Below the pieces are notes generated by a model. The model worked only from the letters and a program-made list of their open reading frames with translations. It was not told the DNA's origin and did not search any database. DNA of 41,587 bases from Candidatus Epulonipiscioides gigas. GTDB taxonomy: Bacteria > Bacillota > Clostridia > Lachnospirales > Cellulosilyticaceae. The stretch is taken from NCBI GenBank assembly GCA_001983555.1, contig LJHE01000017.1:1-41587 (forward strand), read 5' to 3'. This document shows positions 7,814 through 16,131 of this stretch, piece by piece (position 1 is the stretch's first letter; each line of letters begins with the position of its first letter). A program made the translations under genes and the position numbers.

Positions 7814-8683
7814 CTAATTGTATAGCTCCGTTGATAAATATCGCTCACCATTGTCTGGTACAATAAATAATACATTTCCAGTAACCTTTTGAGCTATTTC
7901 TTGTGCAATATGATAATTTGCTCCACCAGAAAAACCAGCAAGAATTCCATATTTAGTAGCAAGCTTACGAGCAGCACAGACTGCATCATCATAAGAAATA
8001 GTTTCTACTTTATCAATAAGCTCCATATTTAAAATACCTGGTTTAAAGCCCGCTCCAATACCCTGAATTTTATGAGAACCAGCTATATTTTTTGTAAGAA
8101 CTGGTGAAGTATCAGGTTCTATCGCAATTATTTTGATATCTGGGTAATGTAGTTTTAATATCTCTGAAGTTCCAGTAATAGTTCCTCCAGTACCAATTCC
8201 AGAGACAAAATAATCAAGTGTTTCAATATCTTCTATGATTTCAAGAGCAGTAGTGAATTTATGAGCATTAACATTAGCCATATTAGTAAATTGTGAACAC
8301 ATTACATGATTTGGATATTGCAACAACTCATGAGCTTTTTCAATTGCTCCTTTCATACCTTTTTTACCATCAGTAAGAATGACTTCAGCACCATATGCTT
8401 TGATTATTCTAATTCTCTCAATACTCATAGTATCTGGCATAATAATTTTACACTTAATTCCTTTTGCGGCACAAATCATTGCAATACCTATACCAGTATT
8501 TCCACTTGTAGGTTCAATAATAATAGTGTCAGACTTTATTTCCATTGCATTCAACATAAATAGAGCAGTTCTATCTTTTATAGAACCTCCAGGATTAAAA
8601 TATTCAAGTTTTGCATATAAGTTTTCTTCAAGATGTATAACAGGCGTTTTACCAATCAATTCTGTAATATTATTATATATCAT
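7814..8683 (-). CDS. cysK: Cysteine synthase (O-acetylserine sulfhydrylase)
   Basis: PLP enzyme joining sulfide to O-acetylserine to give cysteine. In the 289-residue protein the PLP Lys is in GGSIKDR at residues 32-38, the substrate loop is PTSGNTG near 59-65, and the phosphate loop is GIGTGGTITG near 162-171. It is slightly shorter than E. coli CysK (about 320) but complete. AAAGGAATG precedes the ATG at 8683. It is 28 bases after a chemoreceptor gene, which makes a shared transcript likely, and 87 bases before cysE. Fusion to a cystathionine beta-synthase-like role cannot be excluded, but the cysE neighbour supports CysK. Confidence 0.95.
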   Translation of the reverse strand: MIYNNITELIGKTPVIHLEENLYAKLEYFNPGGSIKDRTALFMLNAMEIKSDTIIIEPTSGNTGIGIAMICAAKGIKCKIIMPDTMSIERIRIIKAYGAEVILTDGKKGMKGAIEKAHELLQYPNHVMCSQFTNMANVNAHKFTTALEIIEDIETLDYFVSGIGTGGTITGTSEILKLHYPDIKIIAIEPDTSPVLTKNIAGSHKIQGIGAGFKPGILNMELIDKVETISYDDAVCAARKLATKYGILAGFSGGANYHIAQEIAQKVTGNVLFIVPDNGERYLSTELYN

Positions 8684-8711
8684 AAAAAATCATTCCTTTC
8701 AGACTATATAA

Positions 8712-10811
8712 TTAAAATTTAAAACTTTGTAAAAGTTTTTCAAGATGAGCAGTTTGTGTTGCAAGCTCTTCGCTGATTGCGGTATTTTCTCCTGCAACAG
8801 CTGCAGTGGATGTTATACTGTCAGAAAAATTTTGAATATTATAAATAAGTGTATTGATACTTTCCTTTTGAACAGTGCTCATTTCTAATAATGTTGTTTG
8901 TAGTATGCTAGTTTCTTCAATTATATTATATGCTCCCTCTAAATATTGAGCTGTATTATTAACAATTTCTTGAGCATTAGATGCATATTGCATATTCTCT
9001 TTTATTATAAATTCAACTTCTTTTACAGTTTTGCTACTTCTATTGGCAAGTTCACGAATTTCATTAGCTACAACGGCAAAACCTCGTCCAGCATCGCCTG
9101 CTCGAGATGCTTCTATTGCAGCATTAAGTGCTAATAAATTTGTTTGTTCTGTAATAGATTGAATTATGCCTAATACGTCTGAAATAGTATTGCTAGATTT
9201 AGAAATTTTATTCATTGCAAAAAGTAGCTCATCTATTTGAGATTTACTATTACTTGTATTTTGGATTGTTAATTCGCTAGACTGAGCAGTTTGTGATGCT
9301 GTTGCATTAATTTGTTCGATAACTTTTGACATGTCTTCTGCAATAGCTAAAAATTCATAAACAGCGTTAGTTTGTTGTTGACTAGATTGTGTAAGAATAG
9401 TAGCAGAATCTGCAATATTTATAGCGTTATGTTTAACTTTTGTTGATGTAATTGATATGAGTTGTAATGTATTTTGTAATTTTTCAGATATATTAATAAA
9501 GGAATCTTTAATTGTAGCAAAGTCTCCTATATAAATTTCTGTTATTTTATCTTTTATAGCGAAATTACCATCGGACATTTCATGTAATATTAATTCCATT
9601 TCTGTTATTATAATATTAATGGTCTGTCCCATATCATTAAAGCATGTAGTGATATGCCCAATGTCATCATCATATAAAGGTTTAATAGAAGTAGACAAAT
9701 CGCCATTGCTGATATTATTAGCAATTATCATAAGACTGTCTAGCTGAGCTAATAATTTTTTACTGGCTAAGGAGATTGCCCATCTAATACAAATAATTGC
9801 TAAAAGTGTAATAACAATAGATATAAATAATGATAATAATATTTCTATATATAAATGAACTGACTTTATTGCAATATGCATCCACCAGGTTTCATTGAAG
9901 ATAGTAAGGGGATAAAAAAATCTTTCATGTACTTTATTATCTATGGTATATGTACGGAGCTCAAAAGGTTCGCCAAGTTCCATATTTTTCTGAATTTCTA
10001 TTAAAGACTTCTCTTTAAATATAGTTTGATAGTTCATACCCAATGTAGAAATTTTTCCAGCTTCATATATTATATTAAGCTCGTTATCTAAAATGCTTGA
10101 AATAATTTCAGGATATTTATCAATAGAAATTTTTATATCAGAAAATTCTTCTAATAACAGATCAGCGGATATTACACCAATTGTTTTACCATTTTTTATT
10201 AATGGTTTTGAAATACTTATAACAGGATTTTCATACATATCTATCCAAGGCAAAGTGATATGAGTATTATTAGTTTCAACATTTTCTAAATAATAATTTT
10301 CCTGTGAATACTCATCATAGTTTTGATGAATGAAAAGTTCCTTAGATTTAAGATTATTTTTAAAAGCAACAAATGCAAAAGTCTCTATATCATTTGAAAA
10401 AGCGTATGGTTCAAAATATACACCTATTGAATTTATTACAGGAATTGCGCTAACAGAGCCCCATATATAATTAATTAAATTTTCTTCAATAATAAATTCT
10501 TGTTCACTTAATTCAACATTATATATATTACTTTGAATTTGTCCTGAAATATTATTTGGCTGAATTGATGCATCCGCTATATATTTAGAAAGCTCATCTA
10601 TAGTACTTTCAATTAAATTAAATTTATAATCAATTAAATATGCATTGTACTTAGAAGCACCATTAAATTGATCCATTAAAACTTGATCATTGCTTATAAC
10701 ACTTCTTACTGATATAACTAGTATAATACAAGTAATAAATACAATAGTTAATACAGACATGACTAAATTAATTTTTTTTGATAATTTCATTTGTTTGAAT
10801 GTTTGTTTCAT
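8712..10811 (-). CDS. Methyl-accepting chemotaxis protein with extracellular Cache-type domain
   Basis: Membrane chemoreceptor of 699 residues. A first transmembrane helix lies near residues 13-35. About 280 extracellular residues follow, with dCache-like features ([15 protein letters not shown], then [16 protein letters not shown]), then a second helix near 325-350, a HAMP segment and the long cytoplasmic coiled coil. The conserved signalling tip is clear: [19 protein letters not shown] followed by [15 protein letters not shown]. dCache domains commonly bind amino acids or organic acids; the ligand here is not known. No strong ribosome site is visible before ATG 10811; the next in-frame ATG is 7 codons later and is no better. 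It is upstream of cysK and cysE by only 28 bases, which suggests co-expression. No che or flagellar genes are in the window. Confidence 0.93.
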   Translation of the reverse strand: MKQTFKQMKLSKKINLVMSVLTIVFITCIILVISVRSVISNDQVLMDQFNGASKYNAYLIDYKFNLIESTIDELSKYIADASIQPNNISGQIQSNIYNVELSEQEFIIEENLINYIWGSVSAIPVINSIGVYFEPYAFSNDIETFAFVAFKNNLKSKELFIHQNYDEYSQENYYLENVETNNTHITLPWIDMYENPVISISKPLIKNGKTIGVISADLLLEEFSDIKISIDKYPEIISSILDNELNIIYEAGKISTLGMNYQTIFKEKSLIEIQKNMELGEPFELRTYTIDNKVHERFFYPLTIFNETWWMHIAIKSVHLYIEILLSLFISIVITLLAIICIRWAISLASKKLLAQLDSLMIIANNISNGDLSTSIKPLYDDDIGHITTCFNDMGQTINIIITEMELILHEMSDGNFAIKDKITEIYIGDFATIKDSFINISEKLQNTLQLISITSTKVKHNAINIADSATILTQSSQQQTNAVYEFLAIAEDMSKVIEQINATASQTAQSSELTIQNTSNSKSQIDELLFAMNKISKSSNTISDVLGIIQSITEQTNLLALNAAIEASRAGDAGRGFAVVANEIRELANRSSKTVKEVEFIIKENMQYASNAQEIVNNTAQYLEGAYNIIEETSILQTTLLEMSTVQKESINTLIYNIQNFSDSITSTAAVAGENTAISEELATQTAHLEKLLQSFKF

Positions 10812-11200
10812 ATAATAATACTTGCTACATTAAAATATCCATATCAAGATAGGTCTTATTTTTAATATATTTAAACAGAACCAGAATTAACTAGATATGA
10901 ATAATTTATCAAGTAGCTCCTCCTTTTTTTAATTTTAGTGTTAGTGACTGTTATTAATAAATATAAAATAAGTAAAAATATTTCTGTAAATACGTTTAAG
11001 TCTTCTTGTTTTAGGCTATACTGAAATATAGTTTTATTAAAGAAATATTTAACTAAAAAAAGAGTGTGGAACGAGAAAATATTCTCCGACTGCATAGAGG
11101 TGTACAGTACGCCATTATTAAGAAATTTTTAATATAAATAGGATTTCGCATTTTTCGCAAAATCTTGAACTGTTTCTAAATAATTAGAATGGAGGATTAT
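10812..11200. other. Intergenic region between chemoreceptor and yhaM
   Basis: 389 bases of divergent, AT-rich spacer. On the minus strand a strong ribosome-like AAAGGAGGAG at about 10917-10926 precedes a TTG (about 10912) and 13 codons ending in TAA at 10871. This could be a leader peptide but is not convincing. A short direct repeat TTTCGCA lies near 11143-11159, before yhaM. I see no convincing promoter pair, riboswitch or RNA gene. Confidence 0.4.
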
Positions 11201-12151
11201 ATGATAGCAGATTTTGTTCCTCAAACTCATATTAAAGGCTGTTTTTTAGCTAAAAACAAACAAATTTTAAAGAATAAGAACGGTAAAGACTATCATTCTC
11301 TTAGATTACAAGATGAAAGTGGTATTATAGACTCAAAAATATGGGCATTTCATAGTGCAATTGAACCATATCAAAGTGATGATGTTGTTTATGTTGAGGG
11401 TGAAGTTATTCTTTTTCTTGATCAACCTCAACTTAATATATTTAAAATAAGACCTGCAAAAGAAGATGAATATACATTGGCAAATCTTATTCCACACACA
11501 AAAAAAGATATACAACAATTAGAAGAAAGTCTATATTTATTTATTGATAGTGTCAAAAATAATGATATAAAACGATTATTAGAAGCAATTTTCTTAGATG
11601 AAAATATTAATGAAAAATTTCTCACTAAACCAGCAGCAAAATCTATTCATCATGCTTATTTAAGTGGTTTATTAGAGCATTGTATAACCGTAACAAAAAT
11701 AGGTGTATATTTATCTGAATTTTATGAAAATGTAAATCGTGACTTAGTAATTGCAGGATGTTTACTTCATGATATTGGAAAAATAGAAGAGTTATCAGGA
11801 TTCCCAGAAAATGAATATACAGATTCAGGACAATTATTAGGACACATTGTATTAGGTACTAATAAAATTGCCATAGAAATTTCTAAATTAGACAATTTTA
11901 GTCCAGAAATAGCAAATCTTATAATGCATATTCTGATTTCTCACCATGGTGAATTACAATATGGTTCTCCAGAAGTTCCAAAATGTATAGAAGCTATGAT
12001 AGTTCATCTTGCAGATTATTCTGATTCAAGAATAAAAATGTTTGAAGAAATCTTGCTAACTACAAAAGATGCCAAGTATAGTGGTTTTAATAAAATCTTA
12101 AATCGTAATATAAGGAATTCTAACTATGAGCAACAAAAAAATCAGAATTAA
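11201..12151 (+). CDS. yhaM: 3'-5' exoribonuclease YhaM family (OB fold + HD domain)
   Basis: Degrades single-stranded RNA (and ssDNA) from the 3' end and takes part in mRNA decay in Firmicutes. The 316-residue protein has an OB-fold nucleic-acid domain at residues 1-95 (GKDYHSLRLQDESGIIDSKIW) and an HD hydrolase domain with HH at 150-151, LLHDIGK with His190-Asp191, and ISHHGELQYGSPEVP. That is normal YhaM size (about 314). The start is at 11201 because GGAGG (11191-11195) precedes it; an in-frame ATG at 11189 overlaps that site. Its 3' end overlaps the next ORF by 26 bases, so the two are translated from one message. Confidence 0.93.
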   Translation: MIADFVPQTHIKGCFLAKNKQILKNKNGKDYHSLRLQDESGIIDSKIWAFHSAIEPYQSDDVVYVEGEVILFLDQPQLNIFKIRPAKEDEYTLANLIPHTKKDIQQLEESLYLFIDSVKNNDIKRLLEAIFLDENINEKFLTKPAAKSIHHAYLSGLLEHCITVTKIGVYLSEFYENVNRDLVIAGCLLHDIGKIEELSGFPENEYTDSGQLLGHIVLGTNKIAIEISKLDNFSPEIANLIMHILISHHGELQYGSPEVPKCIEAMIVHLADYSDSRIKMFEEILLTTKDAKYSGFNKILNRNIRNSNYEQQKNQN

Positions 12152-12428
12152 TGCACACGAAATAAATATATTTACCTATTGTCCGCATCAGTGGTATTAT
12201 AATCACACAAATCAAATTGATACTATAGATACAAAAAATGCAGAAGAGAAAAATATTAATGAGAATTTAAGTAGAAAAACTGAAAATAATGACAATTTTG
12301 AAGATGGACAGCAGTTTCATTTAAATTATCAAGCTTTATATGAAAAATCAGTAAGAAAAAAGCGAATATTTATAACTAGTTTAGTTATTTTAGGGAGTAT
12401 ATTATTATGTTTGAGTTTTTTTTGGTAG
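12126..12428 (+). CDS. N-terminal part of a Cas4/Dna2-like Fe-S nuclease, with a membrane helix
   Basis: A 100-residue frame. It opens with NAHEINIFTYCPHQWYY, the N-terminal motif of the Cas4/Dna2 class of PD-(D/E)XK nucleases, in which Cys19 is the lone N-terminal ligand of the 4Fe-4S cluster. GQQFH at 61-65 fits the motif-I His. Residues 81-98 are a transmembrane segment (IFITSLVILGSILLCLSF). The frame then ends at a TAG straight after a run of eight Ts (12416-12423). The rest of the nuclease is in the frame one base back (12407-12946). AAGGA precedes the ATG, which lies inside the end of yhaM. It is best seen as one half of a split or frameshifted gene; whether a joined protein is made cannot be decided from sequence. 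Confidence 0.75.
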   Translation: MSNKKIRINAHEINIFTYCPHQWYYNHTNQIDTIDTKNAEEKNINENLSRKTENNDNFEDGQQFHLNYQALYEKSVRKKRIFITSLVILGSILLCLSFFW

Positions 12429-12946
12429 GAGTTATACTCTTTTTTATATTAGTAGTTTCTAGTCAAGATATAAAAGTTAGAAATAAACAACAATTAGGTG
12501 TCCCATTTTCAAAAATTCTTTATGCTGATGTGGAGGAAAATGCTGATAGACTGCTTATCTCCTCAAAATTAGATTTGCAAGGAAAACCAGATTATATTTT
12601 TCAAAATATTATAACTAGGCAACTTATTCCTCTTGAACTTAAAAGTGGGACTATAAAAACTAATCTCCCAAATACAGGTGACATATATCAGCTTGTAGCA
12701 TATTTTTTAATTATACAAGAAGTTTATGGCAAAAAGCCACCATATGGTAAATTAGTATATAGTAACAAGACTTTTATTATAAAAAATAGCCTAATATTGC
12801 GAACGAAAACACTACGACAAATTAATCTTATGCGAAAAATATTAGATGGAAATTTACCTAAAAATCATTCTCAAAATTATATAAAATGTAGAACTTGTCA
12901 ATATCAAAAGACTATTTGTCAATTAATTTCAAAACACAAAAATTAA
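12407..12946 (+). CDS. C-terminal catalytic part of the split Cas4/Dna2-like nuclease
   Basis: A 179-residue frame carrying the catalytic half: GKPDYI at 59-64 (motif II Asp62), ELKSG at 77-81 (motif III Glu77 and Lys79), Q95-LVAY (the QhxxY motif), and C-terminal cysteines 161, 164 and 171 in KCRTCQYQKTIC. Those three plus Cys19 of the preceding frame make the four expected cluster ligands. Residues 1-18 are hydrophobic and continue the membrane helix of the first half. An own ATG at 12407 with AGGGAG about 9 bases upstream would allow separate translation. Alternatively, -1 slippage on T TTT TTT at 12416-12422 fuses the halves. No cas1, cas2 or array is near, so this is a stand-alone Cas4-like enzyme, not CRISPR evidence. 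Confidence 0.78.
   Translation: MFEFFLVGVILFFILVVSSQDIKVRNKQQLGVPFSKILYADVEENADRLLISSKLDLQGKPDYIFQNIITRQLIPLELKSGTIKTNLPNTGDIYQLVAYFLIIQEVYGKKPPYGKLVYSNKTFIIKNSLILRTKTLRQINLMRKILDGNLPKNHSQNYIKCRTCQYQKTICQLISKHKN
12416..12423 (+). promoter_or_regulatory. T8 slippery run joining the two nuclease frames
   Basis: In the zero frame the codons are A-GT TTT TTT TGG TAG. The heptamer T-TTT-TTT fits the X-XXY-YYZ form for -1 slippage and lands in the frame of the catalytic half, giving ...SFF-LVGV. Transcript slippage adding one U, a true mutation, or a sequence error would produce the same layout. Confidence 0.5.
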
Positions 12947-12981
12947 AAAGGGAAATAAATAAGGTATTATTTCCTTTTTTT
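12946..12981. terminator. Bidirectional terminator between converging genes
   Basis: GGAAATAA (12951-12958) pairs with TTATTTCC (12967-12974) around an 8-base loop. Seven Ts follow on the plus strand, and the flanking A-run provides a U-tract for the minus strand. It separates the Cas4-like gene from the diguanylate cyclase. Confidence 0.85.
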
Positions 12982-12982
12982 G

Positions 12983-14314
12983 TTATTTTTTTTTATAGTA
13001 TCTTTCTTTATCTATATACATTAAATGGTCTGCGTTATGTAATTTATCATTCAAATTTTCACATTTCTCAGACCATACATATCCTATTGATATACTTACA
13101 GTTTTTGTAGCTTTAAGTTTCTCTTTAAGTAATTTTATTTGATTATTAAATGTTATTTCAGATATTGGAGTTTGAACTACTACAAATTCATCACCACCAA
13201 GTCTATAAACGTCTTCATTAAATATACTACTTAAAATATTAGCAGCTTCAACTATCATTTCATCACCAGCAATATGACCTTTAGTATCATTAACTACTTT
13301 TAAACCATTTATATCAGCAAATATAATTCCTAAATAAACCAAAGTTTTTAATTCTAGCTCTTTAATTAAAGTTAAATAAGCATTTCTATTTTTCAATCTA
13401 GTTAAATTATCTGCATAAGATAACAAATGTAATTTTTCCAACATAACATTTTTATTCATAAATTCATATATAATTCGACTTACTGCACTAATTACAACAT
13501 TTTCTTTTGAATAGTTTTTAGGATTATCAATTCCTAAAAAACCAATTATTAATCCTGATTTAGTTTTTAAAGGTACACTTGCTAAAGATGTGATACCTTG
13601 AGGTTGTAGAACTTGATATGTAAGAGAATCCTTTTCAATCTCATCTTCCAAAGAATTTATAAAAAAATGTCCTTGAGACTGATACATATCAAGCCATACT
13701 TGTACAACTTCAATTGGAACGTTTTGTAAATTATCAATTTGAGGTATAATTCCCTTCTCGCACCATTCATGTGTATTAGAAGTATACTCTTGATCTTTAG
13801 AAATAGTAAATATATACCCTCTATCGCCTTCATAATATTTAGTAATAATACTTAATAACTCGTTTATCGCATTATCTGTTTCTTCGCTATAATATAATAT
13901 CTCTATACATTGATTAATTATTCGAAAATGTTTTAATTGTTTTGTTAATTCTAGTTCACTTTCTATTCTTTTTGTTACATTAGTAGCAACTTCTACTCTA
14001 TAATTTCTGTCATCAATGTTAATTAATTTATCTTTTATATCATAATATTGTTTTATTACAGGATTATAAAAAGACCATTCATACCAATCATTATGCGTCA
14101 GTTTTGAATTAGTACAAAATTGACATGGTTCGTCTTTATTTTGTAAAAGTGCATAACATTTTTTTCCCTTCCAATCGCTAGCTCCATTCAATTTAAATTG
14201 ATGTTCAAGCATTTTATTAACATATTTAAGTTCATATGTTTCTAAATCAGAAACATAAATAAGTTCATTTAAATCTTCCATTATTGATAGCGCAATATTG
14301 CTTTTATACTTCAT
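12983..14314 (-). CDS. Diguanylate cyclase, PAS-GAF-GGDEF
   Basis: Predicted to make c-di-GMP from two GTP; cytoplasmic, with no membrane helix. In the 443 residues, a PAS domain (1-120) carries GKKCY and PCQFC (Cys53, 64, 67), a cysteine arrangement seen in some clostridial PAS sensors and possibly a metal or redox site. A GAF domain lies at about 130-290. The GGDEF domain begins at DNLTRLKNRNAY (302) and has an intact GGDEF at 373-377. The inhibitory I-site RxxD expected five residues before the motif reads FNED, so product inhibition is probably absent. AAAAAGG precedes the ATG. The two HD-GYP-like genes at 19290 and 20706 are possible partners in the same signalling system. Confidence 0.93.
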   Translation of the reverse strand: MKYKSNIALSIMEDLNELIYVSDLETYELKYVNKMLEHQFKLNGASDWKGKKCYALLQNKDEPCQFCTNSKLTHNDWYEWSFYNPVIKQYYDIKDKLINIDDRNYRVEVATNVTKRIESELELTKQLKHFRIINQCIEILYYSEETDNAINELLSIITKYYEGDRGYIFTISKDQEYTSNTHEWCEKGIIPQIDNLQNVPIEVVQVWLDMYQSQGHFFINSLEDEIEKDSLTYQVLQPQGITSLASVPLKTKSGLIIGFLGIDNPKNYSKENVVISAVSRIIYEFMNKNVMLEKLHLLSYADNLTRLKNRNAYLTLIKELELKTLVYLGIIFADINGLKVVNDTKGHIAGDEMIVEAANILSSIFNEDVYRLGGDEFVVVQTPISEITFNNQIKLLKEKLKATKTVSISIGYVWSEKCENLNDKLHNADHLMYIDKERYYKKK

Positions 14315-14832
14315 ATAAATTTTCCTTTTTCAAGTTTTATTTTTATTATATTAATATGAAATATATTATTGAATAATTCCTGTGTCTTAGAAATAATTTG
14401 TCTCTAATATTTTTTATTTTTTAGATTATTTTACACTCATCCTCTAGTATCAGGCAAAATTTTGCTCCACTAAATTAGGACAAACGCACGAAAATTTATA
14501 ACCTCCTTTGTATATAAAATTTAGTTTTTTTAAATTTTTATTAATTTATATATATAAATATATATAAATCTGGTCTGAAGTTCATAGAAAATCTTTTTAA
14601 CTTACCACTCATTGGTTTTCCCAAGTTTAATAATTTTAGTATGCTCAACACCCATTTTCTATTATATGAAGTAAATATATATATTGATTGAAGGAGAAAA
14701 TATATGAATTAGTTACATATAAGATGTAGTAGAGTAGCAAAACAATATTACAAGGTATACTTATCGTGAATAGTTTCTTAAGTATTCATTGTTTTTCAAA
14801 ACTTATACTCCAAACTCTGAAGTAAACATCTG
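14315..14832. other. Intergenic region without a recognisable intact gene
   Basis: About 520 bases, very AT-rich. On the plus strand a good AAGGAG (14691-14696) leads to ATG 14704, but the frame is only ATG-AAT-TAG. This looks like the relic of a gene start. A 12-base perfect palindrome GCAAAATTTTGC lies at 14454-14465. Minus-strand frames around 14590-14660 are broken. It belongs to the decayed block that runs to about 16400. Confidence 0.4.
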
Positions 14833-15121
14833 TTAAATTTTCTCTATAGAAAAAATAGTAAGTAGTGGAGAATTAGCAGCAATCATAAAACAACCTAAAG
14901 GCATATTTAATTCATGAGGTAACTCTAATGCACAAAATATACCTACACCGACCACAACAATAATATTAATAAAATATATTTTATCGCTTAACATGTATTT
15001 TATAAAGTAATTATTAACTGTAGTAGTGTTTATTGAAGTTTTAGAGGCAATATTCATTATAGGATTTTTGCTAAAACATATAACTCCTAACATAACACTG
15101 TTTATCATTGAAATAATATAT
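14833..15121 (-). pseudogene. Membrane protein remnant, possibly AEC-type transporter C-terminus
   Basis: The minus-strand frame ending at 14833 encodes hydrophobic segments, including KYMLSDKIYFINIIVVVGVG and then ALELPHELNMPLGCFMIAANSP. The latter faintly resembles the last part of auxin-efflux-carrier-type permeases (pattern LP-x-E ... P ... F-x-x-K). The 5' part of the frame (to 15192) overlaps the MutS-like remnant in another frame, so the two were joined by rearrangement. There is no ribosome site and no start of its own. The family guess is weak. Confidence 0.35.
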
Positions 15122-15343
15122 CGTTCTTGTGCTAATACCATTTTTGAGCTTATAATCAAAATACATTTTTTTATTATCAAAAAAATCTTCAAAATGATAA
15201 TTTATAATTTCTTTAATTTGGTCTAATGTACACATTTCAAGGTCATGAGTTGTAATTAAATCAATTGTTCAATCTTGTTTTAAAGCTTTTATGATACTTT
15301 TTGCTCCGCTTATTATATCTTTTGAGTTTGTACCTTTAAAAAT
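15122..15343 (-). pseudogene. Remnant of a MutS-family ATPase, C-terminal part
   Basis: The minus strand reads IFKGTNSKDIISGAKSIIKA, then LKQD, a TGA stop, TIDLITTHDLEMCTLDQIKE and IINYHFEDFFDNKKMYFDYK, then LKNGISTRT. This is the Walker B-to-C-terminal region of the clostridial MutS-like ATPases (usual patterns DEIFKGTN, STHDLEL and YFDYKL-x-G-x-STR). The Asp-Glu before IF is replaced by a stop, an internal TGA interrupts the frame, and the sequence loses similarity straight after STRT. It is a dead fragment, unrelated in position to the intact mutS at 30261. The family call rests on memory of the motif order. Confidence 0.65.
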
Positions 15344-15566
15344 TTAATATACATTTTGTTGGATAGTCATTATAAAATTTTGGTAAAAAATACATATATG
15401 CGTTTGCTCTGTTATTTAATCTTATTTTTCTCATTTAATATCCTCTAAGCGTTAGAATAGGAGAAAGTAGTTCACTATACTCTAAATAAAGTACTTTGTA
15501 TGAAAATTTAGGTAAATAGGAATACTACAGGTTTACAATTAATAAGAAATCAGAAAGGAAATTTTT

Positions 15567-15842
15567 ATGTTAGATGCTTTTTCACGAACACAAATGTTAA
15601 TAGGAGATCAGGCTCTTAATGTTCTTCAAAGTAAAACTGTTGCAATTTTCGGTATCGGTGGTGTTGGCTCATATGCTACTGAAGCTTTAGGGAGAATAGG
15701 AATAGGCGCATTAGTTTTAATTGATAGTGATGATATATGTGCTTCAAATATAAATAGACAAATTCATGCAACATATAAGACTATTGGGCGAGCAAAAGTT
15801 GATGTTATAAAGAAGGAGCAAAAACTAAAAGCTATTCAGTAA
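15567..15842 (+). pseudogene. tcdA: Truncated tRNA threonylcarbamoyladenosine dehydratase (TcdA/CsdL)
   Basis: The full enzyme cyclises t6A to ct6A in tRNA using ATP. Here only about the first 80 residues remain: MLDAFSRTQMLIG, the ATP-binding GIGGVGSYATEALGRIGIG near 29-47, and DSDDICASNINRQIHAT. These features distinguish it from other ThiF/E1-like proteins. The normal length is about 230-270 residues. After GRAKVDV (about 15802) the DNA switches to a transposase remnant in another frame, and the tcdA frame stops by chance at 15842. The ribosome site GAAAGGAAA is intact. Catalytic parts downstream are missing, so the product is unlikely to work. Confidence 0.85.
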
Positions 15843-16070
15843 CAATAAAAAGTGATATATTTAAAGAGCAAATAAAGTTTCAAAAAAGTGAATATTTTAA
15901 AAAAAGAGCTAAGGAAAGATATAAAATAGAAGCTAAAAATGGAGAACTAAAAAATAGGCCTGGGTATGATGTAGCATTAACTACAGGCTTAAAAGGTATG
16001 CAATTACAAGGGGCAAATGAGCATATTTGTAGTAAATTTAAAAAAAATACTGAAAATATTGGAGGATTAA
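15803..16070 (+). mobile_element. 3' fragment of an IS1182-type transposase gene
   Basis: From 15803 one frame reads CYKEGAKTKSYSVTIKSD, then YFKKRAKERYKIEAKNGELK, NRPGYDVALTTGLKGMQLQG. This is the conserved C-terminal part of IS1182-family DDE transposases, including the catalytic Glu region. At 16014-16018 one extra A shifts the frame. Continuing from ATG 16017 gives MSIFVVNLKKILKILED and a stop at 16068-16070, the normal family ending. The N-terminal two thirds are absent. The fragment abuts tcdA, so an IS insertion followed by deletion removed the rest of both genes. Confidence 0.8.
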
Positions 16071-16131
16071 ATGGAATAATTAGATATGGATATAGAAAAA
16101 AGAGTTCAAAATTTTAAAATTATATATACTA

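Noticed and set aside
10871-11095. 74-codon minus-strand ORF upstream of the chemoreceptor
   Set aside because: No ribosome site at the ATG and no recognisable domain; an internal AAGGAGG with a TTG start gives only 13 codons.
12126-12946. Cas4-like gene as part of a CRISPR-Cas locus
   Set aside because: No cas1, cas2, other cas genes or arrays are visible in the window; stand-alone Cas4-like nucleases are common.
14454-14465. Perfect 12-base palindrome GCAAAATTTTGC
   Set aside because: It is short, AT-rich and isolated in decayed DNA, so chance is a sufficient explanation.
15026-15226. 66-codon plus-strand ORF
   Set aside because: It lies opposite the MutS-like and transporter-like relics and reads as low-complexity hydrophobic sequence without a start context.
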